Notes under the pieces: model-generated
The model's input: only the letters and a program-made list of their open reading frames with translations
What the model was told of the DNA's origin: nothing
The model's database searches: none
Translations under genes and position numbers: made by a program
Shown: positions 1-9,151 of the stretch, piece by piece
Position numbering within the stretch: the stretch's first letter is position 1
How the letters are laid out: each line of letters starts with the position of its first letter
NCBI RefSeq assembly: GCF_023639785.1
Contig: NZ_CP098325.1
Location: 3,534,001 to 3,598,000 of the forward strand
Source of the DNA: Leclercia adecarboxylata
Lineage (GTDB): Bacteria > Pseudomonadota > Gammaproteobacteria > Enterobacterales > Enterobacteriaceae
Length of the DNA: 64,000 nt
Direction: 5' to 3'

Positions 1-195
1 TTGAACCATCATGAGCATCCCCGGTCCGCCGCCGTAAGGACGATCGTCCACGGTACGGTGCCGGTCATGCGTGAAGTCACGTGGACTCCAGCTTTCGATG
101 CTCAGCAGGCCATTTTTTACTGCCCGGCCAGTTACCCCGTAATCAGTAATCGCGCGGAACATTTCAGGAAACAGGCTAATAATGCCAATCCACAT
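1..195 (-). CDS. trmD: tRNA (guanine-37-N1)-methyltransferase TrmD, N-terminal fragment
   Basis: This is the first 65 codons of TrmD, read from the ATG at 195; the rest lies outside the window. The translation begins [13 protein letters not shown] and contains the glycine-rich YGGGPGM stretch, as in E. coli TrmD. The enzyme methylates N1 of G37 in tRNAs for Leu, Pro and Arg using S-adenosylmethionine, which prevents +1 frameshifting. It lies 30 bases after the rimM stop, in the conserved rpsP-rimM-trmD(-rplS) order, and is probably cotranscribed with them. The truncation is only the window edge. Confidence 0.95.
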   Translation of the reverse strand, partial: MWIGIISLFPEMFRAITDYGVTGRAVKNGLLSIESWSPRDFTHDRHRTVDDRPYGGGPGMLMMVQ

Positions 196-225
196 AGCGC
201 CGTCTTTTACCGTTTTCAGGAGAAT

Positions 226-759
226 TTAAAAACCAGGATCCCAGTCTACTTCGATAGTACGAGTAGCGAGATCGACTTTCTTGATAACCTGCCCATCGAG
301 GAACGGAACCAGCCGCTCCTTGATGCCAAACGCATCTTTCAGGTTTGCCTTAATGACGAGAACGTCATTCGATCCGGTTTCCATCATATCGATGACTTTA
401 CCCAGACCGTAACCTTCAGTGGTGACTACCTGACAACCAATAAGGTCTTTCCAGTAGTAACCCTCATCCAGCTCAGGCAGCTGCGACGAATCCACGACAA
501 TTTCACAATTCGTCAGTGCATTCGCGGCATCGCGATCGTCAACGCCTTTCAGCTTGATAACGATGTCCTGATTGTGGTGACGCCAGCTTTCCAGCTCGAC
601 TTCTTGCCACTGACCCGCCTTCTGGATAAACCAGGGCTGATAGTCAAAAATGCTTTCGGCGTCTTCGGTGGAGGAAAACACTCTGAGCCAACCACGGATA
701 CCGTAGCAAGAACCCATTTTGCCCAATACAATCGGTTCAACAGGTGCTTTTTTGCTCAT
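226..759 (-). CDS. rimM: 16S rRNA processing / 30S maturation factor RimM
   Basis: The product is 177 residues (E. coli 182) and nearly identical to RimM from the [12 protein letters not shown] stretch to the terminal EVDWDPGF. RimM binds ribosomal protein S19 in the 30S head and assists 16S rRNA maturation. An N-terminal RimM beta-barrel (about residues 10-90) is followed by a PRC-barrel (about 95-175). I chose the ATG at 759 because a GGTGG sits five bases before it. An ATG at 762 and a GTG at 768 are in frame just upstream. The gene lies 18 bases after rpsP, consistent with one operon. Confidence 0.93.
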   Translation of the reverse strand: MSKKAPVEPIVLGKMGSCYGIRGWLRVFSSTEDAESIFDYQPWFIQKAGQWQEVELESWRHHNQDIVIKLKGVDDRDAANALTNCEIVVDSSQLPELDEGYYWKDLIGCQVVTTEGYGLGKVIDMMETGSNDVLVIKANLKDAFGIKERLVPFLDGQVIKKVDLATRTIEVDWDPGF

Positions 760-777
760 CATGACCACCGTGACAGA

Positions 778-1026
778 TTAAGCTGCTTTGTTTGCTGCTT
801 TGATCAGCGTAGCAACGCGATCGGAAACGGTAGCGCCCTGGCCAACCCAGTGAGCGATACGATCCAGATCCAGACGGGTTTCTTCTTCTGCGCCAGCGGC
901 CAGTGGGTTGAAGAAACCAACGCGCTCGATGAAGCGACCGTTGCGTGCATTACGGCTGTCAGTAACAACAACCTGGTAGAACGGACGCTTTTTCGCGCCG
1001 TGACGTGCTAAACGAATAGTTACCAT
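778..1026 (-). CDS. rpsP: 30S ribosomal protein S16
   Basis: This is an 82-residue protein, the same length as E. coli S16, starting [18 protein letters not shown] and ending in AANKAA. S16 binds 16S rRNA in the 30S body and is needed for assembly. The reading frame is open 12 codons further upstream, but the ATG at 1026 is preceded by GAGGA at ribosome-binding distance and matches the family start. It is the first gene of the rpsP-rimM-trmD operon and has a leader with a terminator-like hairpin. Confidence 0.96.
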   Translation of the reverse strand: MVTIRLARHGAKKRPFYQVVVTDSRNARNGRFIERVGFFNPLAAGAEEETRLDLDRIAHWVGQGATVSDRVATLIKAANKAA

Positions 1027-1048
1027 AACATCCTCTTGTGTGAATAAA

Positions 1049-1082
1049 ACACCGGGCCCCATCGAGGGAAGGAGCCCGGTGT
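1049..1082 (-). promoter_or_regulatory. Terminator-like hairpin in the rpsP leader (possible attenuator)
   Basis: Bases 1049-1060 (ACACCGGGCCCC) and 1071-1082 form a 12-bp inverted repeat with one mismatch and a 10-base loop. Read on the minus strand, the hairpin is followed directly by TTTTAT and then the rpsP ribosome-binding site. It therefore lies between the putative promoter and the first gene of the operon. The shape is that of an intrinsic terminator or attenuator, or a ribosomal-protein control element; the sequence cannot decide which. Confidence 0.55.
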
Positions 1083-1100
1083 CATATTAAAAGCCCGAAA

Positions 1101-1128
1101 ATTTTACTGATTTTTGGGGAAAATGCAA
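1101..1128 (-). promoter_or_regulatory. Putative sigma-70 promoter of the rpsP operon
   Basis: On the minus strand TTGCAT (1128-1123) and TAAAAT (1106-1101) are separated by 16 bases. They match the -35 consensus at four of six positions and the -10 at five of six. Transcription would start near 1094, giving a leader of about 70 bases that contains the hairpin at 1049-1082. The assignment rests only on motif and position. Confidence 0.45.
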
Positions 1129-1166
1129 TCAGCAGTTACGAAGACCGCAATAAAAGACCGTCGGCG

Positions 1167-1262
1167 GTGCAGTCAGTTTGGTGCCGGCGTGCGCGCAGTC
1201 ACCGGAGCGTACACGTAGTACGTGAGGATGACGAGCACACCCCGGTGCCAAAATGGCCAACA
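1167..1262. other. Structured extragenic element between ffh and rpsP
   Basis: This non-coding stretch contains a perfect 13-base palindrome, CACGTAGTACGTG (1212-1224), and flanking GC-rich inverted segments such as GCAC...GGTGC. On the minus strand it lies just downstream of the ffh stop, so it may form the ffh 3' end or a processing structure. I see no open reading frame worth calling. It could equally be a dispersed enterobacterial extragenic sequence. Confidence 0.3.
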
Positions 1263-1273
1263 AGCCAGGCTGA

Positions 1274-2635
1274 TTATCTACCCGGGAAGCCTGGTGGCAT
1301 CATACCTTTCATGCCCCGCATCATTTTGGCCATCCCGCCCTTCTTCATCTTCTTCATCATGCGCTGCATGTCGTCGAACTGTTTCAGAAGGCGGTTAACG
1401 TCCTGCACCTGCATGCCGCAACCGGCTGCAATACGGCGCTTACGTGAACCTTTGATGATTTCCGGCTTCGCACGCTCTTTCAGCGTCATGGAGTTGATAA
1501 TCGCCTCCATCCGCACCAGCACTTTATCGTCCATCTGCGATTTGACGTTGTCCGGGATCTGGCCCATGCCCGGCAGCTTGCCCATCAGGCTCGCCATACC
1601 GCCCATGTTTTTCATCTGGCGCAGCTGCTCCAGGAAGTCGGTCAGATCGAAGCCGTCGCCTTTTTTCAGCTTGGTTGCCAGCTTCTCGGCTTGCGCGCGG
1701 TCGACTTTGCTCTCGATATCTTCGATCAGCGACAGCACGTCGCCCATGCCGAGGATACGGGAGGCAATACGATCCGGGTGGAACGGCTCCAGCGCTTCGG
1801 TCTTCTCGCCGACGCCGAGGAATTTGATGGGCTTGCCGGTGATATGACGAATCGAGAGCGCCGCACCGCCGCGGGCGTCGCCGTCCACTTTGGTCAGCAC
1901 CACGCCGGTTAACGGCAGCGCTTCATTAAACGCTTTCGCGGTGTTGGCCGCATCCTGACCGGTCATGGCGTCGACAACGAACAGGGTCTCTACCGGGTTG
2001 ATAGAGGCATGCACCTGCTTGATCTCGTCCATCATCGCTTCGTCAACGTGCAGACGACCGGCGGTATCCACCAGCAGCACGTCGTAAAACTTCAGCTTCG
2101 CCTCTTTCAGCGCCGCATTAACGATATCGACAGGCTTCTGGGCCACGTCTGACGGGAAGAAATCGACCCCAACCTGTTCGGCCAGGGTTTCCAGCTGTTT
2201 GATCGCCGCCGGGCGATAAACGTCGGCAGAGACGACCAGCACTTTCTTCTTGTGCTTTTCGCGCAGGAATTTACCCAGCTTACCGACGCTGGTGGTTTTA
2301 CCCGCACCCTGCAGACCGGCCATCAGCACCACTGCTGGCGGTTGCGCCGCGAGGTTCAGGCTCTGGTTCTCTTCGCCCATCGCCGCAACCAGTTCATTGC
2401 GGACAATTTTGACGAACTCCTGACCCGGGGTCAGGCTCTTGTTAACTTCATGACCAACCGCTTTCTCTTTTACGCGGTTGATGAAATCACGGACGACCGG
2501 CAGCGCGACGTCTGCTTCAAGCAGCGCCATACGCACTTCGCGCAGCGTCTCTTTGATGTTGTCTTCAGTAAGGCGTCCACGGCCGCTGATGTTGCGCAGC
2601 GTGCGCGACAAACGATCGGTTAAATTATCAAACAT
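1274..2635 (-). CDS. ffh: Signal recognition particle protein Ffh (SRP54 GTPase)
   Basis: The product is 453 residues, the same as E. coli Ffh. Its parts are an N-terminal helical N domain (MFDNLTDRLSRTLRNISG), a G domain with the P-loop GLQGAGKTT near residue 105 and a DTAGR motif, and a methionine-rich M domain ending MMRGMKGMMPPGFPGR. With 4.5S RNA it binds signal sequences of nascent membrane proteins and docks with FtsY in the cytoplasm. It is divergent from ypjD on the other strand and precedes rpsP on the same strand, but with a 247-base gap. Confidence 0.97.
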   Translation of the reverse strand: MFDNLTDRLSRTLRNISGRGRLTEDNIKETLREVRMALLEADVALPVVRDFINRVKEKAVGHEVNKSLTPGQEFVKIVRNELVAAMGEENQSLNLAAQPPAVVLMAGLQGAGKTTSVGKLGKFLREKHKKKVLVVSADVYRPAAIKQLETLAEQVGVDFFPSDVAQKPVDIVNAALKEAKLKFYDVLLVDTAGRLHVDEAMMDEIKQVHASINPVETLFVVDAMTGQDAANTAKAFNEALPLTGVVLTKVDGDARGGAALSIRHITGKPIKFLGVGEKTEALEPFHPDRIASRILGMGDVLSLIEDIESKVDRAQAEKLATKLKKGDGFDLTDFLEQLRQMKNMGGMASLMGKLPGMGQIPDNVKSQMDDKVLVRMEAIINSMTLKERAKPEIIKGSRKRRIAAGCGMQVQDVNRLLKQFDDMQRMMKKMKKGGMAKMMRGMKGMMPPGFPGR

Positions 2636-2801
2636 TGTCTCTCGCCTGGGGTAGAAACGTTAGGTCGCTGGCGCGACACGTACACAGAATTTTGCCGCAG
2701 TATAACATGAAGGCGCCTTTGTTGTTATGCAACGGTTGGAGCACGCCTCACGTAACGTTATACTGCATCTCTTTCTTATCGGGACAACTGTCGACACCTC
2801 T

Positions 2802-3593
2802 ATGCCTGTTTTCGCTCTGATCGCCCTCGTCGCTTACTCTGTCAGCCTCGCGCTGATCATTCCTGGCCTGCTGCAAAAAAACAGCGGCTGGCGGCGAATG
2901 GCTATTTTGTCGGCGGTCATCGCGTTGATAAGCCACGCTTTTGCGCTCGAAGCGCGCATCCTGCCGGGCGATGGTAGCGGGCAAAACCTGAGCCTGCTGA
3001 ACGTCGGCTCGCTGGTCAGCCTGATGATCTGTACGGTAATGACCATCGTGGCCTCGAAAAACCGCGGCTGGCTGCTGCTGCCCATTGTCTATGCCTTTGC
3101 GCTGATCAACCTGGCCTTTGCCACCTTTGTGCCGAACGAGTTCATCACCCATCTTGAGACGACGCCGGGCATGATGGTGCATATTGGCCTGTCGTTGTTC
3201 TCCTATGCCACGCTGATCATTGCCGCGCTGTATGCGCTCCAGCTGGCGTGGATTGATTACCAACTGAAAAACAAAAGGCTGGCCTTCAGTAACGAAATGC
3301 CGCCGCTGATGACCATCGAACGCAAGATGTTTCACATCACTCAGGTCGGGGTGGTCCTGCTGACCCTGACCCTGAGTACCGGCCTGTTTTATATGCACAA
3401 TCTCTTCAGCATGGAGAATATTGATAAGGCCGTGCTCTCCATCATCGCGTGGTTTGTCTATATTGTCCTGTTATGGGGCCATTATCATGAAGGCTGGCGC
3501 GGTCGCCGCGTGGTCTGGTTCAACGTGGCGGGAGCAGGCCTCCTGACTCTGGCCTATTTTGGTAGCCGCGTCATTCAGCAACTCGCCGGCTAA
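2802..3593 (+). CDS. ypjD: Inner membrane protein YpjD (CcsA/cytochrome c assembly-like family)
   Basis: The product is 263 residues, as in E. coli YpjD. It is strongly hydrophobic with about eight predicted membrane segments and has the VGSLVSLMICT and WGHYHEGWRGRR stretches of the CcsA-like family. The frame is open 25 codons further upstream, but the ATG at 2802 (MPVFAL) matches the homologue. The molecular function is not settled. It lies directly upstream of corB on the same strand, which suggests a shared transcript. Confidence 0.92.
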   Translation: MPVFALIALVAYSVSLALIIPGLLQKNSGWRRMAILSAVIALISHAFALEARILPGDGSGQNLSLLNVGSLVSLMICTVMTIVASKNRGWLLLPIVYAFALINLAFATFVPNEFITHLETTPGMMVHIGLSLFSYATLIIAALYALQLAWIDYQLKNKRLAFSNEMPPLMTIERKMFHITQVGVVLLTLTLSTGLFYMHNLFSMENIDKAVLSIIAWFVYIVLLWGHYHEGWRGRRVVWFNVAGAGLLTLAYFGSRVIQQLAG

Positions 3594-3611
3594 GCAACAA
3601 AGGAGTTCCCC

Positions 3612-4898
3612 CTGGAACACATCTCCACTACCACGCTGATCGTTACCCTGATCGTCATGGTAGTTATCTCGGCCTATTTCTCCGGCTCAGAGACCGGCAT
3701 GATGACGCTGAACCGTTACCGGTTACGTCATCGCGCCAAACAGGGTAACCGCGCCGCTCGTCGTGTAGAAAAACTGCTGCGTAAGCCGGATCGCCTGATA
3801 AGCCTGGTGCTTATCGGCAACAACCTCGTCAATATCCTCGCCTCCGCGCTGGGCACCATTGTCGGCATGCGTCTGTACGGCAACGCCGGGGTCGCTATCG
3901 CCACCGGGGTGCTGACGTTTGTGGTGTTGGTCTTTGCCGAAGTGTTACCGAAGACCATCGCTGCCCTCTATCCTGAGAAGGTCGCCTATCCCAGCAGCTT
4001 CCTGCTGGCGCCGATGCTCGTTTTGATGATGCCGCTGGTGTGGCTGTTAAACGGTGTGACCCGGGTGCTGATGCGCATGGTGGGTATCAAAGCGGATGGG
4101 GTGGTCAGCAGTGCGCTGAGCAAAGATGAACTGCGCACCATTGTGCATGAGTCGCGCTCGCAAATCTCCCGCCGCAATCAGGATATGCTGCTCTCGGTGC
4201 TGGATCTGGAGAAGATCAGCGTGGACGACATCATGGTGCCGCGCAATGAGATCGTCGGTATCGACATTAACGATGACTGGAAAGCCATTGTCCGCCAGCT
4301 GACCCACTCTCCGCACGGCCGCATCGTGCTGTACCGGGATTCACTGGACGACACCATCAGCATGCTGCGCGTGCGCGAGGCCTATCGTCTGATGACCGAG
4401 AAAAAAGAGTTCACCAAAGAGGTGATGCTGCGCGCGGCGGATGAGATCTACTACATCCCGGAAGGCACACCGCTCAGCACCCAGCTGATTAAATTCCAGC
4501 GTAATAAAAAGAAAGTAGGCCTGGTGGTCGATGAGTATGGCGATATCCAGGGCCTGGTGACGGTAGAGGATATTCTGGAGGAGATTGTCGGCGACTTTAC
4601 CACCTCCATGTCCCCTACCCTTGCCGAAGAAGTCACACCGCTAAACGACGGCTCGGTGCTGATTGACGGGAGCGCGAACGTCCGTGAACTCAATAAAGCC
4701 TTTAACTGGCAGATGCCGGAAGAGGAAGCCCGGACCATTAACGGCATGATTCTGGAAGCGCTGGAGGAGATCCCGGCGGCAGGCACGCGGGTGCGGATTG
4801 GTCAGTATGATATTGATATTCTGGACGTGCAGGACAATATGATTAAGCAGGTGAAGGTCGTGCCGGTGAAACCGCTCAGGGAGAGCATTGCGGAGTAA
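3612..4898 (+). CDS. corB: CorB/YfjD, CNNM-family Mg/Co transport-associated membrane protein
   Basis: The domains are an N-terminal DUF21/CNNM membrane domain (about residues 1-190, with YFSGSETGMMTLNRYRLRH), a CBS pair (about 205-330, with VDEYGDIQGLVTVEDILEEIVG) and a C-terminal CorC/HlyC domain. The family is linked to magnesium and cobalt efflux. The first ATG in frame is at 3657, but the homologous N-terminus (LEHISTTTL) extends upstream. AGGAG at 3601-3605 lies six bases before an in-frame CTG at 3612, and that start gives 428 residues, the family length. I therefore infer a CTG start; if wrong, the protein begins at 3657 with 413 residues. Confidence 0.88.
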   Translation: MEHISTTTLIVTLIVMVVISAYFSGSETGMMTLNRYRLRHRAKQGNRAARRVEKLLRKPDRLISLVLIGNNLVNILASALGTIVGMRLYGNAGVAIATGVLTFVVLVFAEVLPKTIAALYPEKVAYPSSFLLAPMLVLMMPLVWLLNGVTRVLMRMVGIKADGVVSSALSKDELRTIVHESRSQISRRNQDMLLSVLDLEKISVDDIMVPRNEIVGIDINDDWKAIVRQLTHSPHGRIVLYRDSLDDTISMLRVREAYRLMTEKKEFTKEVMLRAADEIYYIPEGTPLSTQLIKFQRNKKKVGLVVDEYGDIQGLVTVEDILEEIVGDFTTSMSPTLAEEVTPLNDGSVLIDGSANVRELNKAFNWQMPEEEARTINGMILEALEEIPAAGTRVRIGQYDIDILDVQDNMIKQVKVVPVKPLRESIAE

Positions 4899-4908
4899 AA
4901 TCTAACAG

Positions 4909-4936
4909 GCCGGGTGAGGCGACGCCGCCACCCGGC
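4909..4936. repeat. REP-like palindromic element
   Basis: GCCGGGTG (4909-4916) and CACCCGGC (4929-4936) form a perfect 8-bp inverted repeat around AGGCGACGCCGC. This is the typical shape of enterobacterial repetitive extragenic palindromes. It sits between the convergent genes corB and grpE and may act as a shared 3' end or stabiliser. Similar units occur near 39950, 40270 and 44605. Confidence 0.75.
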
Positions 4937-4950
4937 ACTAGGGGAGGCGA

Positions 4951-5544
4951 TTACGCCTTAGCTTTCGCCACGGAGACCATCGCCGCGCGAATGGTACGGC
5001 CGTTCAGGGTATAACCTTTCTGCATCACCATCAGTACGTTACCGGCAGCAACCTCTTCAGACTCCACCATCGCAATCGCCTGATGCACGTTCGGATCCAT
5101 CGGCACGTTGGTATCGGCTACCACTTCCACGCCAAACTTCTTCACCACGTCGAGCATGGATTTCAGCGTCAGCTCAATCCCTTCAACCATCGGCGCCATA
5201 TCCGGGTTCGCTTTATCCGCTACTTCCAGGGCACGATCCAGGCTGTCGATAACCGGCAGCAGTTCGTTGACAAATTTTTCCAGCGCAAATTTATGCGCCT
5301 TTTCAACGTCCAGCTCGGTACGACGACGCAGGTTTTCCATCTCTGCCTTGATACGCAGGATGCCATCGCGCTCGCGGTTCTGGGCTTCAGTTAACTGAGC
5401 TTCCAGATTCGCAATTTTTTCATCGCGCGGATCCACCTGCTCAGCACCGGCCTCAGGCTCTACAGCCTCAACCTCTTCGTGCTGCTCCGTGATAATTTCT
5501 TCCGGGGCTTGCCCCTCAGGCGTTTTCTGTTCTTTACTACTCAT
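4951..5544 (-). CDS. grpE: Nucleotide exchange factor GrpE
   Basis: The product is 197 residues (E. coli 197), starting [11 protein letters not shown]. An acidic flexible N-terminus is followed by a long coiled-coil dimerisation helix (about residues 40-110) and a C-terminal beta domain with [30 protein letters not shown] sequence. GrpE releases ADP from DnaK in the DnaK-DnaJ-GrpE chaperone cycle in the cytoplasm. The frame is open eight codons upstream, but the ATG at 5544 fits the family. A conserved sigma-32 promoter lies about 50 bases upstream. Confidence 0.96.
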   Translation of the reverse strand: MSSKEQKTPEGQAPEEIITEQHEEVEAVEPEAGAEQVDPRDEKIANLEAQLTEAQNRERDGILRIKAEMENLRRRTELDVEKAHKFALEKFVNELLPVIDSLDRALEVADKANPDMAPMVEGIELTLKSMLDVVKKFGVEVVADTNVPMDPNVHQAIAMVESEEVAAGNVLMVMQKGYTLNGRTIRAAMVSVAKAKA

Positions 5545-5588
5545 GAATTTCTCCGCGTTTTTCTGCATTCAACTCGCTAACTTCGCTT

Positions 5589-5619
5589 ATTATGGGGATC
5601 AGTTTCCGGGATTCAAGGG
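5589..5619 (-). promoter_or_regulatory. Sigma-32 (heat-shock) promoter of grpE
   Basis: On the minus strand CCCTTGAAT (5619-5611) and CCCCATAAT (5597-5589) are separated by 13 bases. They match the sigma-32 consensus (CTTGAAA and CCCCAT-T) and closely resemble the E. coli grpE promoter. Transcription would start about 35-40 bases before the grpE ATG. Confidence 0.82.
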
Positions 5620-5665
5620 AACAAGCCACATTGTCATCATTCATTCGCACAAGGACCTTCAGAAA

Positions 5666-6544
5666 ATGAGCAACCATTTCAAGTGTATTGGGATTGTCGG
5701 TCATCCACGTCACCCTACTGCGTTGACGACACATGAAATGCTCTATCGCTGGCTGTGCGCGAAAAACTATGACGTGATTGTTGAACAGCAAATTGCCCAG
5801 GAACTGCAGCTAAAAAATGTCAAAACCGGCACGCTGGCGGAAATTGGCCAGCAGGCTGACCTGGCGGTGGTGGTCGGCGGCGACGGAAATATGCTGGGAG
5901 CCGCGCGCACCCTCGCCCGGTACGATATTAAAGTCATTGGTATCAACCGTGGCAACCTGGGCTTTTTAACCGATCTCGATCCGGATAATGCCCAGCAGCA
6001 GCTCGCCGACGTGCTGGAAGGTCACTATATCAGTGAAAAACGCTTCCTGCTGGAAGCCCAGGTGTGTCAGCAGGACTGCCAGAAACGGATCAGCACCGCC
6101 ATCAACGAAGTGGTGCTGCACCCGGGAAAAGTGGCGCATATGATTGAGTTTGAAGTCTATATCGACGAAATCTTTGCCTTCTCGCAGCGCTCCGACGGGC
6201 TGATTATCTCCACGCCGACCGGCTCCACGGCCTACTCGCTCTCGGCGGGTGGCCCGATCCTGACGCCCTCACTGGATGCCATCACTCTGGTGCCGATGTT
6301 CCCGCATACCCTTTCAGCCCGCCCGCTGGTGATTAACAGCAGCAGCACTATTCGTCTGCGTTTTTCGCACCGCCGTAATGACCTCGAGATCAGCTGCGAC
6401 AGCCAAATCGCGCTGCCAATTCAGGAAGGCGAAGACGTGCTGATCCGCCGCTGTGATTATCACCTGAATCTTATCCACCCCAAAGACTACAGCTATTTCA
6501 ACACATTAAGCTCCAAGCTAGGCTGGTCGAAAAAATTGTTCTGA
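5666..6544 (+). CDS. nadK: NAD kinase NadK
   Basis: The product is 292 residues, as in E. coli, and almost identical to that protein. The catalytic GGDGN motif (about residues 72-76), the INEVVLH segment and [17 protein letters not shown] are all present. The enzyme phosphorylates NAD with ATP to give NADP in the cytoplasm. The reading frame is open much further upstream, across the grpE promoter, but the ATG at 5666 ([16 protein letters not shown]) matches the homologue. It is divergent from grpE and followed by recN. Confidence 0.97.
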   Translation: MSNHFKCIGIVGHPRHPTALTTHEMLYRWLCAKNYDVIVEQQIAQELQLKNVKTGTLAEIGQQADLAVVVGGDGNMLGAARTLARYDIKVIGINRGNLGFLTDLDPDNAQQQLADVLEGHYISEKRFLLEAQVCQQDCQKRISTAINEVVLHPGKVAHMIEFEVYIDEIFAFSQRSDGLIISTPTGSTAYSLSAGGPILTPSLDAITLVPMFPHTLSARPLVINSSSTIRLRFSHRRNDLEISCDSQIALPIQEGEDVLIRRCDYHLNLIHPKDYSYFNTLSSKLGWSKKLF

Positions 6545-6561
6545 AATAGCATCCAGCACTT

Positions 6562-6603
6562 TACTGTATAAAAAACCAGATTATACTGTACACAAACACA
6601 GTC
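6562..6603 (+). promoter_or_regulatory. Two LexA (SOS) boxes upstream of recN
   Basis: Box 1 (6562-6581) reads TACTGTATAAAAAACCAGAT and box 2 (6584-6603) reads TACTGTACACAAACACAGTC. Both keep the CTGT-N8-(A/C)CAG core. E. coli recN likewise has closely spaced LexA sites. Box 2 ends 26 bases before the recN ATG, so bound LexA would cover the promoter. Confidence 0.88.
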
Positions 6604-6629
6604 ATGGTTTTTCATACAGGAAAACGTTT

Positions 6630-8291
6630 ATGCTGGCACAACTGACCATCAGCAACTTCGCCATCGTTCGTGAGCTCGAAATTGATTTCAACAGCGGGAT
6701 GACGGCCATCACCGGGGAGACCGGGGCCGGTAAATCTATTGCGATTGACGCGCTTGGGCTCTGCCTCGGTGGTCGTGCTGATGGCAACATGGTGCGCGCC
6801 GGTGCCAGCCGCGCCGATCTCTGCGCCCGTTTTTCCCTCAAGGATACACCCGCCGCCCTGCGCTGGCTTGAGCAGAACCAGCTTGAAGATGGGCGTGAGT
6901 GCTTACTTCGCCGCGTCCTCAGCAGCGACGGCCGCTCCCGGGGCTTTATCAACGGTACTGCGGTGCCCCTGTCCCAGCTGCGCGAACTGGGTCAGCTGTT
7001 AATTCAGATCCACGGCCAGCACGCCCATCAGCAGCTTATCAAACCTGAACAGCAGAAATCCCTGCTCGACGGCTATGCCGGTGAGGCTGCCCTCATGCAG
7101 CTGATGGCGACCCACTATCGTCAGTGGCACCAGAGCTGCCGCGAACTGGCGCTGCATCAACAGCAGAGCCAGGAGCGTGCGGCCCGCGCCGAGCTGCTGG
7201 CGTATCAGTTGAAAGAGCTGAACGAATTCAGCCCTCAGGCGGGCGAGTTTGAGCAGATTGACGAAGAGTATAAGCGCCTAGCCAATAGCGGCCAGCTGCT
7301 CTCCACCAGCCAGCAGGCCCTGAACTTACTGGCCGACGGCGAAGAGGTGAATCTGCAAAGCCAGCTTTACAGCGTGCGTCAGTTAGTCACCGAACTGGCA
7401 GGCATGGACAGCAAAGTCTCCGGCATGCTCGATATGCTGGAAGAGGCTGCGATTCAGATCTCTGAAGCCAGCGACGAGCTGCGCCACTACTGCGAGCGTC
7501 TGGATCTCGATCCTAACCGCCTGTTTGAACTGGAACAGCGTATTTCGCGCCAGATCTCCCTTGCGCGTAAGCACCACGTTTCGCCCGAGGAGCTGCCTGG
7601 CTTCCACCAGTCCCTGCTGGATGAGCAGCATCAGCTCGACGATCAGGCCGACTCGCTGGAGACCCTCTCTCTGGCGGTCAGCGTGCATCACCAGCAGGCT
7701 CTGGAAACGGCTACGCAGTTGCACGACGTCCGTCAACGCTATGCGCAGGAACTCAGTCAGCACATTACCGAGAGTATGCATATGCTCTCAATGCCGCACG
7801 GTGTTTTCACCATCGATGTGAATTTCGAAGCTAACCACCTGACGGCTGACGGCGCAGACCGCGTCGAATTCCGCGTGACCACCAACCCGGGTCAGCCGCT
7901 GCAGGCCATCTCCCGCGTCGCGTCTGGCGGTGAGCTGTCGCGTATTGCCCTGGCGATTCAGGTGATTACCGCGAAGAAAATGGAAACCCCGGCGCTGATC
8001 TTCGATGAAGTCGATGTCGGTATCAGCGGCCCGACCGCAGCGGTGGTAGGTAAACTGCTTCGCCAGCTTGGTGAGTCCACGCAGGTAATGTGCGTTACCC
8101 ACTTACCGCAGGTGGCCGGATGCGGGCATCATCACTTCTTCGTCAGTAAGGAAACCGACGGCGAGATGACCGAAACGCATATGCAGCCGCTGGACAAACG
8201 TGCCCGCCTGCAGGAGCTGGCGCGTCTGCTGGGGGGCAGTGAAGTCACCCGCAATACCCTGGCAAACGCGAAAGAACTGCTGGCTGCCTAA
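6630..8291 (+). CDS. recN: DNA repair protein RecN (SMC-like ATPase)
   Basis: The product is 553 residues, as in E. coli. The Walker A motif GETGAGKS is near residue 30, the central part is a coiled coil (about residues 150-370), and the C-terminal half has the signature [13 protein letters not shown] and Walker [13 protein letters not shown]. RecN is a cohesin-like factor in recombinational repair of double-strand breaks. Its expression is expected to be SOS-controlled through the two LexA boxes immediately upstream. Confidence 0.97.
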   Translation: MLAQLTISNFAIVRELEIDFNSGMTAITGETGAGKSIAIDALGLCLGGRADGNMVRAGASRADLCARFSLKDTPAALRWLEQNQLEDGRECLLRRVLSSDGRSRGFINGTAVPLSQLRELGQLLIQIHGQHAHQQLIKPEQQKSLLDGYAGEAALMQLMATHYRQWHQSCRELALHQQQSQERAARAELLAYQLKELNEFSPQAGEFEQIDEEYKRLANSGQLLSTSQQALNLLADGEEVNLQSQLYSVRQLVTELAGMDSKVSGMLDMLEEAAIQISEASDELRHYCERLDLDPNRLFELEQRISRQISLARKHHVSPEELPGFHQSLLDEQHQLDDQADSLETLSLAVSVHHQQALETATQLHDVRQRYAQELSQHITESMHMLSMPHGVFTIDVNFEANHLTADGADRVEFRVTTNPGQPLQAISRVASGGELSRIALAIQVITAKKMETPALIFDEVDVGISGPTAAVVGKLLRQLGESTQVMCVTHLPQVAGCGHHHFFVSKETDGEMTETHMQPLDKRARLQELARLLGGSEVTRNTLANAKELLAA

Positions 8292-8442
8292 ACTTTTTCG
8301 GTATCTCAGGGTCATACAGAACAATAAAAACGCCGACAGACCGGACGCCAGAGGTTTTAATGTGGTGAAAGGTCTATTATCATCGGCATATTACATATGA
8401 GCCGTCGCGTATTGCCCGGGCCCGAAAAGGAATCAAATCACT

Positions 8443-8784
8443 ATGCGCTGTAAAACGCTGACCGCTGCCGCTGCGGTTCTTCTGATGATGACCGCAGGCT
8501 GCTCCACTCTGGAAAAAGTGGTTTACCGCCCTGACATCAACCAGGGGAATTATCTCGCTCCTAACGATGTGTCGAAAATTCGCGTCGGTATGACGCAGCA
8601 GCAGGTTGCTTATGCCCTGGGCACGCCGATGATGTCCGATCCGTTCGGCACCAATACCTGGTTCTACGTCTTCCGCCAGCAGCCAGGGCATGAAGGTGTG
8701 ACGCAGCAGACCCTGACGCTGACCTTTAACAGCAGCGGCGTTCTGACTAACATCGACAACAAACCGGCGCTCACCAAAGAGTAA
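8443..8784 (+). CDS. bamE: Outer membrane assembly lipoprotein BamE
   Basis: The product is 113 residues, as in E. coli BamE (SmpA). It has a lipoprotein signal peptide with a TAGC lipobox (Cys at about residue 20), then the SmpA/OmlA domain with [18 protein letters not shown] and [15 protein letters not shown]. BamE is part of the BamABCDE complex that inserts beta-barrel proteins into the outer membrane. It has its own upstream gap after recN and ends at a strong terminator. Confidence 0.97.
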   Translation: MRCKTLTAAAAVLLMMTAGCSTLEKVVYRPDINQGNYLAPNDVSKIRVGMTQQQVAYALGTPMMSDPFGTNTWFYVFRQQPGHEGVTQQTLTLTFNSSGVLTNIDNKPALTKE

Positions 8785-8798
8785 GGTTTCTGAAACGC

Positions 8799-8826
8799 AA
8801 AAAGGTGCTCAATGAGCACCTTTTTT
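8799..8826. terminator. Bidirectional intrinsic terminator between bamE and ratB
   Basis: The arms AAAAAGGTGCTC (8799-8810) and GAGCACCTTTTTT (8814-8826) form a strong stem with a very short loop. An A-run on one side and a T-run on the other allow it to end transcription from both the convergent bamE (+) and ratBA (-). Confidence 0.9.
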
Positions 8827-8863
8827 GTTTTCTCTTGCTACCTGTAGTCCTGGGAAATCCCGC

Positions 8864-9151
8864 TTATTTAGCAGCTTTCTCCGCACGCTGTCGACGCAGC
8901 TCCTTCGGATCGGCAATCAGCGGACGGTAAATCTCTACCCGGTCGCCGTCTTTAACCGCATCGGCCAGCTTGACCGGACGGCTGTAAATCCCGACTTTGT
9001 TTTTCGCCAGATCGATATCGTTACGCAATGTCAGCAGGCCCGAAGCCCGGATCGCCTCTTCAACGGTCGCCCCTTCCTGAAGCGTGACGCGCTGCAGATA
9101 CTGCTTCTCCGGCAGCGCGTAGGCCACTTCCACCACGATCTCAGGCTGCAC
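8864..9151 (-). CDS. ratB: RnfH-family ubiquitin-like protein RatB
   Basis: The product is 95 residues with the UPF0125/RnfH fold sequence [21 protein letters not shown] and the conserved [19 protein letters not shown] tail. Its biochemical role is not established. The frame is open well upstream inside ratA, but homologues begin near IVVEVAYA, so I place the start at the GTG at 9151. That start overlaps the ratA stop by 11 bases, which suggests translational coupling. Confidence 0.88.
   Translation of the reverse strand: MQPEIVVEVAYALPEKQYLQRVTLQEGATVEEAIRASGLLTLRNDIDLAKNKVGIYSRPVKLADAVKDGDRVEIYRPLIADPKELRRQRAEKAAK

Noticed and set aside
1..1011. A 336-codon plus-strand open frame across trmD, rimM and rpsP
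   Set aside because: It runs antisense to three well conserved genes and has no homology I can recognise.
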